A stretch of 62,121 nt of DNA from Gnetum montanum (Eukaryota > Streptophyta > Gnetopsida > Gnetales > Gnetaceae). This document shows positions 34,641-44,905 of this stretch, one piece after another (position 1 is the first letter of the stretch; each line of letters begins with the position of its first letter). Made by a program: the position numbers and the translations under genes. The notes below the pieces were generated by a model that worked only from the letters and a program-made list of their open reading frames with translations, searched no databases and was not told the DNA's origin. Location: positions 343,753-405,873 of the forward strand of contig MNCI01016384.1 in NCBI GenBank assembly GCA_015680685.1, written 5' to 3'.

Positions 34641-35104
34641 TACACTACTTAACATCATTTTCAACTATTCACGTGGGGGAAGTCTTTCAAATTTCTCTCT
34701 ACGACTTGCAATTGTGCATCCTTTGCTTTCATAACTCACTTGCTGGTCCTCTGATTTTCATTCCATTTGAACCTACTTGAACCCAGAGTGTTCAGCTCAG
34801 TTATGGGGAAGGGGCACATGCAGAATAGCGCATAACTTTTTTGAAATTTTTCATTGCCCAGAGGAAATTATCAAGGGTAATTAGTTATAAAATTAAGGAA
34901 AAATGTGTCAAAAACAATTTCATCCCCTTAGTTATACTAGAAAATTAGATTTGAAACCCACCTAAGCAAAGAGGATTCAATATTATAATCTTTCGGGGAC
35001 ATTTTAGTTAACGTCACATGGAGATAAAGCAATTCCATTAAGGCAAGCAATAAGGTATAACCTAACTTTGAAAACAACCTTACTAACGATTGGCCCTATG
35101 TGAT

Positions 35105-35860
35105 TGCAGATGGCCCCAAAATGCAGACAACAGGAAGGTCCTGCTCAAGGTGGAATCAAACGACCTAGGGGAGGTAAAGGACAAGTTCCTGCTGGATAGC
35201 ATGTAGAGTAAGAGGAACAATCATTTAGTATCCACCAAGAGGACCCTACTACTGTACAATCAAGGTAGGCAGAAGGAGGAGCTGTTGTAGCATCTGAATA
35301 GGGAAAACATCTCACGTTGCCCTAGGATTATGTTCAGGCCATCCATGAAAGGTCCATATTTACTGCAGTGATTATGGAATTAAACTTTGGATCTTTCACA
35401 GAATTTGCTCTGAAGGTTGTTAGGGATCACCTTAAAGGGTCCCCATTATGGCCTATCCTCTCGGAAAGTGGTGCCTGGTACTTAGGGGAAACATATCAAT
35501 TTTGGCACAACAAAGAACAAGGCACCACAGTTAACATTTGTGGTGTGACTATTGATTTCTCTCTTTATGCCATTTTTGAAGTATTAAATCTTCTGAATAC
35601 AGGGCCAAAGGTTGCTCAATTATCTACCAGCTTGAACCTTGATGCATGATGAGTTTGGTTGGAAAGGGCGTATGGCAAGGAAGATAAGACATTTGGGGAG
35701 TTGATGATGAAAGAGAGGATCTATTTCAAAATAGGGACTTAACACATCTTCCCCACAAAAGGCCTAAAAAGAATTTCAACATATGTGGCAAGAGGATATG
35801 CAGTGTTGATGGGAAAGATTAATGCTAACCTACCTCATCCATGGCCAGGGAAACAATGTA
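35105..35860 (+). pseudogene. transposon ORF of the kind found in Athila-like elements
   Basis: Begins at an ATG just after an apparent splice acceptor (GATTGCAG at 35104): MAPKCRQQEGPAQGG, then stops, then an open stretch 35368-35649 (GSPLWPILSESGAWYLGETY, TTVNICGVTIDFSLYAIFEVL). A fourth stretch to 35860 ends PHPWPGK. The V-x-G-V-x-I-D-F-S pattern resembles the putative plant transposon protein domain known from extra ORFs of plant retroelements; this is from memory of the family and not verified. Its strand is opposite to the gag fragment that begins at 35871, so it could be the antisense ORF of that element with pol deleted between them. Confidence 0.55.
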
Positions 35861-35870
35861 ACAATGTGTA

Positions 35871-37244
35871 ATAGTGGCCCATGGAAGCATTCAAGGGATC
35901 ATAATTTCCTTGCTTCTATCCTTGGATTTGCTTCTGTAGGTTAGACACTAGGGAGTATGTTTGGTACTTATCATTGAACAGTTCTAACATTGTACTCCAC
36001 CTCCGAATGGATTCCAGTTCTAACGATCGGTACCAGCTTTTAGCGTATTTCATTAGTGTCCTTGGGAACAACTTCAGTTTTTGCCATTCATTTTCTATGT
36101 TTTACAAGAAACATGCATTGTGGAATGCTTGTAAATGATTTTGAGGATCAGCGTTGTATCCCCCTTCAAATCATGGGATGTTGTTCATGTCTAACCTCTT
36201 GATCCTACTATCCTTTTGGTTCCTTGTTGGAACTCTTACGACCTCCGTTATATCTAGCATGCTTTTAGTTGCGAGTATAGGTTCTTCATGATCATCTCGT
36301 TCATAGCGTCTATGGTGTCTACGTGGTTCCCTACTCTCCCTTCTTCTATGCCTTGATTTTTTAGAGTGCCCTCATCCTCGTTCTCGATTGTCTCATCGAT
36401 GTCTTTCACTTCATTTTCCCCTATCCTTATGATTGGTTTCCCTATGACTGCATCTAGACACTGAAGGAGACGGTGAAGATGATGATGAAGGTGAAGAAGA
36501 AGGAGAACCATTGCCATGATGGTTTTTTCTTCCTTCTCTTCGGTGGTTTTGGCCTCGATCGTGATCACGATCAGAATGACCGCCCTTGTTGTGTGTTCAT
36601 GTTCCTTCGTTGAACACTTCGTGTTCGTGGGTATCAGAACCAAGGTTGTGATAGTGGAGTGGAGGTTCTGATACACCACCTCCTAACCAATGTCAGGAGG
36701 AGGAACATATTGAGGTAGGTTCACCATCCTCAATTTTACTCAAAACATGTAGAGTGTCATTGGGCCATTTACCCTTCAAAGATGTATGATATCTCTCTTG
36801 TCACAAGTCCCTTTCATGTTACACTTCTATGGGATGATAGTCCCTTGAGTCATGATCGCATGCAACGTATTCTGCATATAAAAGTGGCATGCCTATTTGT
36901 GTAAGAGAACGAAGGAGCATGTTGGGGACTGATCAGTCTAGAGGAAACACTATGTTACCCTCCAAGTCTCTCCAACACAGTTGTTCATCTTGGTGAGCAC
37001 GAAGGAGCATGTTGGGGACTAATCAGTCTAGAGGCAACACTATGTTACCCTCCAAGTCTCTCCAATGTAGTTGTTCATCTTGGTGGAGAATAAAGGTGAA
37101 ATCAGGTGCATACTCATTAGGATGGGTATATACCACATGGAACTATTGAGGAATTGGGGGATCCTGGTTATGTGTATTATGCCGCCGATTACCTCTTGTG
37201 TTAGTCCTAGGTGGTGAAGTGCTCTTATGTGAAGAAGAAGACAT
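35871..37244 (-). pseudogene. Athila-like gag, truncated (minus copy)
   Basis: ATG at 37244 (MSSSSHKS...) matches the start of the gag at 55750. The charged, histidine/serine-rich middle lies about 36680-36260 and the start of the capsid domain about 36200-35871, where it stops abruptly against plus-strand ORF DNA. A roughly 90-bp segment (36905-37083) is tandemly duplicated in this copy and single in the 55-kb copy. Stops present. Confidence 0.78.
36905..37083. repeat. 90-bp tandem duplication in gag
   Basis: GAAGGAGCATGTTGGGGACT occurs twice 90 bp apart in nearly identical units. The homologous position in the 55-kb gag (about 55500-55590) has one unit. Confidence 0.85.
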
Positions 37245-37365
37245 CTTGTCTTGTTTGGTGTGCGATGTACTATTGTCTTGTCTTTCTTTGATTAACCCTA
37301 AGGGTTCGTTCTAATGTGCCAACGATATGAATGATTTTCTATGTTCTACGTAGTGCACAAACAAG

Positions 37366-37384
37366 TCCTCGACAACGGCACCAA
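37366..37384 (-). promoter_or_regulatory. primer-binding site of the minus Athila-like element
   Basis: Minus strand reads TTGGTGCCGTTGTCGAGGA right after the LTR end CTCATCA. Confidence 0.8.
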
Positions 37385-38192
37385 TGATGAGTGGCAAGAT
37401 ACCCCTACACTCAAGCATACGAATACAAGCATTTCACACATGATCTGGTCGAACTCCAAGGACTAAGTGCTTATGCGCCTTAATGGAACACTCAGGGTTA
37501 ATTAATCGTTGTCTTTCCAAACTTACTTGTATTTTCACGGTTGTATGATTAAGTAAGCTTGAGGTATATGATTTTTATAGCTTTTGTATTTTTTATGTCT
37601 TCTGCTAATAAAGGAAAGGGAGAGAGAACTAAGTGGCTAACTTACATTAACTATTGATTAACTAGTTTCTAAATGTTTCTAACACCAGTATCCATTCCTA
37701 CTTGCTGTACACATCCTGAACAAGTGCAACACTACTGGGATTACCAAATGCTAATCGTTACTAGGTTACGAAGCGCTACATGCATGCTCGAAGCAATCAT
37801 ACCGAGTGTATTTAACTAAGGGGGTTGAAGGTTGAGAGAGATATTAATTAACTAAGAAATCATTAAATAATCATTAATTACTAATTAGCTTAATCTATAT
37901 GCTGCAAGGTTTATCATAAAGTTCATCTTTATTGCTGTACAAAAAATTGTGCTCAGGTGCAAATTGCTCAAATAAAGATCCATTCACTTTATGACTTCTA
38001 CTACGGGCACACAAAAATAATTCTAACTCTGGAATGAAAAAATTGCAAGAGTCTAGCTAAGGGTCTAAATTTAACTGCCTTGGAACCAAGGGCATCGCCT
38101 CTTATTTATAGAAGATGAGGCAGGATGTGATATCGCGTATGCGATATCGCGTGATGGATGTGATATCACGTACGCGATATCGTGGTTCATCA
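37385..38192 (-). repeat. Athila-like LTR with U3 palindrome array (808 bp)
   Basis: Sense start TGATGAACCACGATATCG at 38192, end at 37385. The U3 (about 38120-38192) has four GATATC palindromes, most in the form GCGATATCGC, directly before TATAAATA (about 38107). An AATAAAGATGAAC polyadenylation-type site is at about 37920-37935. The five bases beyond its start are CTATG (38193-38197). Confidence 0.82.
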
Positions 38193-38902
38193 CTATGTTT
38201 TAATGTTTCAATTATTTTAGGTCAAATACCTCCATCATAATGCTCCTCCATAATGATACTCAATTTTAATTTGGACAAGATATATGTCTCTACTCGAAAA
38301 TGCTATTGAATTATTTACTAATTAGTTTGAAAGTCTTATCAAGTGGGTTGGTTTGGGAGTCTCATCAAACGGGTGAAAGAGATGGTGAGGGTATTGGAAC
38401 TTAGGAACTTAAAAATAAGATGGTGAGGGTATTAGAACCTAGGAATTTACAACAAGTGAAACATAGGTAAGATATATAGTGTAATTAGAATTTTTTATAA
38501 GACAGTATTACTTACTTGAATTAAACCTAAGCATCTATCATTTGAATCAAACCCATAACCTAGAGTTTCCAATAACTCAACCCATAACTTAGGGTGAAAT
38601 GGATGGCATTACATAGGCTTCACCTTCTTAGATGTACATGCAAGGATGAACGAGAAAAGGAGATAGTCCATTTTGCTAGGGGATTCTACTTCAGGAATGT
38701 TGAGGGAATGTCCGTGTTAAATAAAAAATAATGTAGATGTCGAATTTCTAGGATTTGCAGTGTGTTACATGGTACTGTGTGGTGTAACAAAAATCCAAGT
38801 GACTGTGCATTTAATAGAAATCCAGGGCACCAATCCAAGTCACCATTATAGATTTAGGCCCCATCTACCAAAATCTTTTAAAGAGCCTAAAGGGTAACAA
38901 AA
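38193..38902. other. unassigned spacer
   Basis: No coding or RNA gene seen. Contains a short direct repeat (GATGGTGAGGGTATT at about 38380 and 38420). Confidence 0.5.
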
Positions 38903-39160
38903 ACCTATGCATCAAAAGAATTCGATTCATGGAAGCGAGTAATCTAGGATTCGTGATTTTGAACGTGTTTGGGTATGTGTGCCTTAAGAAAAAGTGGGGA
39001 TGGGTTTGTAGTTAGGACATGATAGAGAAAATTTAAATTTATTATTATTTTTTAAAAATTAAATCTCATATATCATACAAACACATTGTAAAATATAGAA
39101 CAAGTACAATGTAAATCCAAAATATTGTTAATGCTTAAAAATTGCACAAAATATTGCAAT
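38903..39160 (+). repeat. left terminal inverted repeat of hAT copy 2
   Basis: Begins ATGCATCAAAAGAATTC. Pairs with 44690-44905 in reverse over more than 200 bp with small indels. Confidence 0.8.
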
Positions 39161-41782
39161 ATCACCATTAAATTGAAGTAAGAAAATTTGCAAAGGTATT
39201 GAGGGCATTGAATCCATTTCCTTACTCAGGAGCCATAATATGGCCAAACATATAATTTCTGCAACAACCAAAATGACAGCAATAAAATGAAATCCTTTTG
39301 TTACTTAATCCAATATTTCTAAAAATGAAATTAAGCCTCAAGCCTCAACCAAATTTATCACAAATTAGGTCTTCTAATACTTTTGTTCAATGACTACTTG
39401 TGAGTAGCACCCTAGGGACTATCTGTGAGTAGCGCCATAGGGCCACGTTGAAGATGACCATATTATAAGAATACACAACTTAACTAAACTAGGCATAGCC
39501 CAGTAACTCATCTCACCGACAATGATGATGCTGAAAAATATGCACTAGTCATGATGAAGGGGAAAGTAAAAACAGAGCACCATGAACTTGCATATGGTCA
39601 TTGTCCATGTCCTAGTGGGCTTCGTTACTTTATAAGCAAATAGATTTTTAAAAAAGTTGAACAAGAATCCATCCGTCATCATGTTCATGACTCATGACCC
39701 ATGATGATGACCCTGTGAGATATAAGAAAAAGAGCAAAGATCAGCAATGAACAATAAACATGCGTGAATGTGTGAGTCAGGTGGTACCTTTGATGCTCCC
39801 AAAGCTTGGAAAATCCATGAAAATGCAATGTTTTCCTCACATGCCCCATCCAAAACATTCCGTATGACCCATACTTGCCCCTTCGGCGTTCGGTTACCAT
39901 GGTGTAGCCCTCTCATGATTTCTGTGTGTTTGTTTATTTATTTGTATTCCCTAGTTTTCTATGGTCCATCTCATGCCGATGCCATGAATCTTGATTTCTT
40001 GCTTGTCACTTAACAATGAAATGAAATTTTTTGTATGATTCAGAACAGGAGAAGATATGTAAGATTTTAATGCAAAATGTAGACATCGTAAGAACTAAAA
40101 GGGCAATAATAATACGAGGCAAGGCAAGGAAATCATTTCAATGTATATGTACAAATCCAGATAAAATTTCATTGGAAAATTATGAAATATGGACCCATTG
40201 TGAATTTAATAAGCTTCTATATGCGCTCTCGAATCCAATGCAAACAGTTCATCTTCAATTTTTCTTAGGATCTCACTGCATTTGTGGGTAGTGACGAAGG
40301 AGGAGATGAGCGTTTCTCCTGATGAAGGAGGTCTCATCTGCCTAGTTTGATTTGGGTGAAGATGTTGTTGTCATTTGATTTTCTATTAAAATATCTAAAA
40401 AGAAAGGTCCATATCAATGAACAACTATGGCATATATAGTGTATCAACTATTGTATGATTTTCAATTGCCCAACAACTATTGAGGATTGCTTATGCTACC
40501 CTTTTGCTTACCCTAACCATCTGTTTATTTGGGGTCACTTGCACGAACCTTCACTTTGAAGCCTGCTTCTAGGTTACGTAGTCTAGCGGTGTTCTTGACA
40601 TGCTGAGTCCTTTTTTTATGTACATAAAAAAATCATCTCACTTACTAGTTGTTTGGTTCAATCATTTTTTTTCTTTGAGGTTCTTTTAGGATTTTGTCAC
40701 TTTTTTCATGTTTGATTACAATTTGTTTAAGGAGATAAAATATTTGGAGGTTCTTCTTGAATCATTTTTTTCTGATTATTCGATTCCTATTATTTTTCAG
40801 AACTTTTTCTTTGTTTTGTACTTTGGTTAAATACAACAAGATTAATGATCCAATGGAATATCAGAAATTTTCTATCCCTATCTTTATTTAACATTGCATT
40901 GTTTAATGTTAAAGGTGAACATGTGAAGAAAATAGACTAGAGATTTTAGCAGAAAGAGAATAGATTCTCTTGGCTGAATATTTATTATAGATAATTGAGT
41001 TTTTATTTTTGAAGTGTACTTAAGTTCTTAGTGCATCGATGTCTTGTTGCTCTTTGAAGATGTACTAGAAAAAAATTAGTGAAGTGGTTTTGCATTATCG
41101 TTAAGCTTCCAGAAAACATTTCACTTTAATCAGTTAATGCCTTTGATACAACATTTTATTTGGTTTCTAGTTTAATTGTAGTTATGACACTTTTTTTCTA
41201 GGTTGGTTGGTTTGTTTCTTTTGATGAAAGCAGAAAAGATTGATGAACAAAATCAGAATTATGTAGACCAAACCCTACTTGCAGTTGTCAGTTGGATCTC
41301 TTTTGCATGCATTAAAGCTGCTTTCATTGTTCTTCAACTTGGGCTTTATTATTTCATTCAAAGAAGCAATTCCTTTATGATGCCATATTTCATATTTTAT
41401 GAAATCCCGCCCCTGTTTCAACAGTTATTAAGTACATTTGCCTATGATTTTTAGTTTTTTTTATTCCTTATTGAAATTTCATCTTGTTATTTTTAAATTT
41501 ATCACTATTTTATATTTTCAATTTTTTTCCTGACTCTATTATTGTTTTGCATTTCCAGATTTATTGCATTGAATGACATTTTATTGTTAAAGCTCTTAAG
41601 ACATTTTTCTAAAAGTTCTTTGCTAACAGAAAAAGAAAAAATAGATACCCTTAGTTATAATAATTTGGAAAATTGGTAAGTATATCTATTTGTATTTTTT
41701 TAAAATTCATTTTAACTGTTGTGAAGAGTAACATTTATATCTCATTTTCTAATTTTTACCATTAATATTTATAGTCATAAAG
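39161..41782 (+). other. hAT copy 2 5' region
   Basis: Non-coding DNA matching the inverse of copy 1 (23246-24596 and 26358-27500). Short open frames at 39768-40013 and 41203-41454 are not supported as genes: they are not preserved between the copies. Confidence 0.6.
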
Positions 41783-44433
41783 ATGAGCTCTATTCAAGAC
41801 ATAGATAACAATGAGAATGAAATAGATAGTACTCTATTGGAGGAAAATGCATCACAAGAAGAAAATGTCTTAGATTGTAATGTGGAAATTTTGAAACCAT
41901 TTACAAAAGGTAGGTTTATTTTACAATCTCCATTAAAACAATTCGTAACACAATTAGACACTTGTAGGAGTGGAGGAGGTGGAAGCAAAAGATGGAAGTG
42001 TCATGTATGTAGCCATGAATCCACTACAAGTGGTACATGAATACATCATTATTTCTTTCAGACATTAGAAAATAAAATAGGAATAGGTGTTATTGCATAT
42101 AAATTTCTATATCTTGATATTCAAAAAGCTATGTATGACTACTTTCAAGTAAAGACTATGATAAAGAGCACTATTGTAAGTATTCGAACAAAGGAAAGTA
42201 AGAACAAGATAAAGGATGTTGTATAACCAGCAAAAAGAAAAGTGCTTAAATAAACAGAAATAAGTTTTTTTTTTAAAAAAGCTAATATCAATATTGCAAA
42301 AATGTTCTATGCAAATGGATTACCATTCAAACTTGCATGTACTCCTTCATTCAAAGAAGCAATTCGTTGTGCCATTGAAGTAGGTAATATTTTTAAATTT
42401 TAAATTATCATTTTTTATTTAAAATTATTAGTAAAATTAATATTTTTATATGGCAGGTCCATCTTATATCCCTCCAACTAAAGATAAAATTCAAAATGAT
42501 CTTCTTAATGAGAGGTATGAACGTGGCATGAAAAATTTGGAGGAATGGAAGCAATTTTGGCAGTAAAGTGGTTGTTCTATTATAATAGATGGATGGACCG
42601 ATGTTCATCAATGTCCATTAATTAATATTATAGTTAGTTGTCAACTTGGACCATTTTTTCTTAAAGCTACAGACTGCTCCAATCATATAAAAGATGCTAA
42701 TTTTCAAGAAAAATTATTAGAGACTAATTGCAACTATTGGTTCAAGAAACATTATTCAAATTATAACAAATTCAACTCCTTTTTGTAGGTGTGTAGGAAA
42801 AATGATAGAAATGATTCATCCAAATATATTTTGGACTCCTTGTTGTGTTCATTTTCTAAATAATACACTTTGTGATATTGGTAAAATTGATTGGGTGAAA
42901 AATCTTATTATAGATGCAAGAGACATACAAATTTTCATTTGCAATCATCATTATTCAAATTCCTTGTTCAGGGAATGTAGCAAAAATAAGACTTTCAAAA
43001 AGTCTATAAAAACAAGGTAATAGAATACAAAAATCTATATTGTGTGTTTTTAAGAAATTTGACTTATTAATGCTAAAATAATTATAAATTTTGTAAAATA
43101 GGTATGCTTCATATTTCATAATGTTGGAGAGAATGCAAGAGATACAAGAATCATTACAAACAATGGTTATAACCAGTAAATGGAAGAACTGGGAGGAAGC
43201 CAACACAACTATGGGAAAGAGTGTTAGAGAAAAGATTTTATCAGATGAGTGGTGGAAACAAATGAAGTAAGAAATAATTTATTTGAAATATAATTTTTTA
43301 TTTTTTATTGTTTGCATCTTTGTATCCTATTAAAAATAAGTATTTGTTATATTGTAGGAGGATTGTTAGCATGCTGCAACCTATTGTTGATTTCATTCAT
43401 TATGTCGATACAGATACACTTGAATTAGGAGAAATTTATGTAATTTATGAAAATATGTTAATAGAAATTAAAAAAAGGGTTATAGAAATGGATAGCTCTC
43501 TTGATTTTTATAATGCTCAAATTTTTCCATTGATTCTAAAAAGATGGAATGCTACAAATACCCCATTGCATATGGCTGCATTTGCATTAAATATTAAGTG
43601 GTATTCTTCAAAACATAGAGATAAAAATCCAACAAGGCCTTGTGATGATTTTGATGTAAGAATAGGTTTTTTAGAATATGTTAAATGGTTATATTCACCT
43701 TGTGAGGCTAGCTTAATTAGAAAGGAATGGCTTCAATTTACTAAAGGACATACAAAAGCATTCAAATGTGAAGATGCTATACTTGATATTGATGGAATAG
43801 CTCAAGAAGATTTAGCTGGATGATGGAGTTTGCATGGTGGAGATACTCCTAAACTTCAAACTTTAGCAATGAAGCTTCTTACTTAGGTAATATAATCATT
43901 TTTTCATTAAACATATAACAAATATTAATATGTATTAATTTCCTTAATTAATTTATGAAATGTGATGTTTGAAAACTTGAAATAGTGATGTTTTATATAT
44001 ATTATGCATTCTCTAAACACCATGATTAGTAGGCTATTAGGTTTGAAGCTTCAAATGAGTTTGTTTATTGATGAAGTTTTGAATAATTTATAAAATGAAT
44101 CTTTTAAAAATGCAAAAATTTATTCTTGTTTTTATCATTTATGTTGCTTGCATCTTCTTCTATTGCAAAAAGGAATTGGTCAACATATTCTTTCATTCAT
44201 CGAATAAAAAAAAAAATAGGTTGACTCCAAAAAGAGCTGAAAAATTAGTATTTGTTCATAGCATGATTAGATTGGAAGAAAGAAAAGAAATAAAATATAG
44301 GCAATCACCTACTCTTCGTTGGGATGTTAATCCAAAAGTTGATGATAGAGAAAGTTATTCTACTAACTTAGTTAATGTTCCTGGAGCAATGAATCTTAAT
44401 ATTGATGAATCAATCCTTGATGAAGATGATTAG
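41783..44433 (+). pseudogene. hAT transposase (copy 2)
   Basis: Exons on the plus strand: about 41783-42390 with an acidic start, glycine-rich linker and BED zinc finger (WKCHVCSHES); about 42455-42790, DUF659-like (GPSYIPPTKDKIQNDLL, DGWTDVHQ); 42793-43017 (IHPNIFWTPCCVHFLNNTL); 43100-43270 (MQEIQESLQTMVITSKWKNW); 43357-43890 (ILKRWNATNTPLHMAAFALN); and about 44140-44433, the hAT dimerisation tail (AKRNWSTYSFIHRI, then LTPKRAEKLVFVHS). A run of A at about 44203-44215 shifts the frame between those two tail motifs, and stops occur at 42038 and 42565. A defective transposase, but with domain order intact. Confidence 0.87.
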
Positions 44434-44689
44434 CATGCAAATGATATTAATGACATAGAATAAAATGAAGCAGGTTTAACAAATTTACTCTTTAAAGTAG
44501 AGCAAGGAGAAAATATAGGCTATAATTAGAATTTGAACAATGTGACAACTTCTAAGCTTTGGCAAGAAACTCTTTTTTGATTTAAAAAGAGTTAGATAAT
44601 TTTGTAACATTATCACAGATATATATATATATATGATAATGCTAAAATATTTTATAACACACATGACACTCAATACTTAATGTTTCATT

Positions 44690-44905
44690 GCAATCTTTTA
44701 TGTAATTTTTAAGCATTAACAATATTTTGAATTTACATTGTACTTGTTCTATATTCTACAATGTTTTTTATGATATATGAGACTTAATTTTTTTAAAAAA
44801 ACTAATATATTTAAATTTTCTCTATCACATCCCCACTTTTTCTTGAGGCACACGTACCCAAACACGTTCAGAATCATGAAGCCTTGATTCCTCACTTCCA
44901 CAAAT
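44690..44905 (-). repeat. right terminal inverted repeat of hAT copy 2
   Basis: Reverse complement of 38903-39160 with moderate divergence. The sub-terminal DNA 44540-44690 matches 200-421 and 2135-2351 in reverse. Confidence 0.8.

Larger units (their letters stand above)
38903..44905 (+). mobile_element. hAT DNA transposon copy 2
   Basis: About 6.0 kb, in inverted orientation to copy 1. Terminal inverted repeats pair 38903-39160 with 44690-44905 (shared words GTGTTTGGGTA, GTGTGCC, AAGAAAAAGTGGGGATG, GAACAAGTACAATGTAAAT). The transposase occupies 41783-44433 on the plus strand. The 2.6 kb between left TIR and transposase is non-coding and matches copy 1 except for the RING segment. The outermost right bases diverge (AGATTCTCACATG), so the precise terminus and 8-bp duplication were not fixed. 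Confidence 0.82.

Noticed and set aside
36254-36679. 141-aa frame (minus) as a separate protein
   Set aside because: An out-of-phase reading of the histidine/serine-rich part of the truncated gag; the parallel gag at 55 kb shows the proper frame.
39768-40013. 81-aa frame in the hAT 5' region
   Set aside because: The equivalent region of hAT copy 1 does not preserve this frame.
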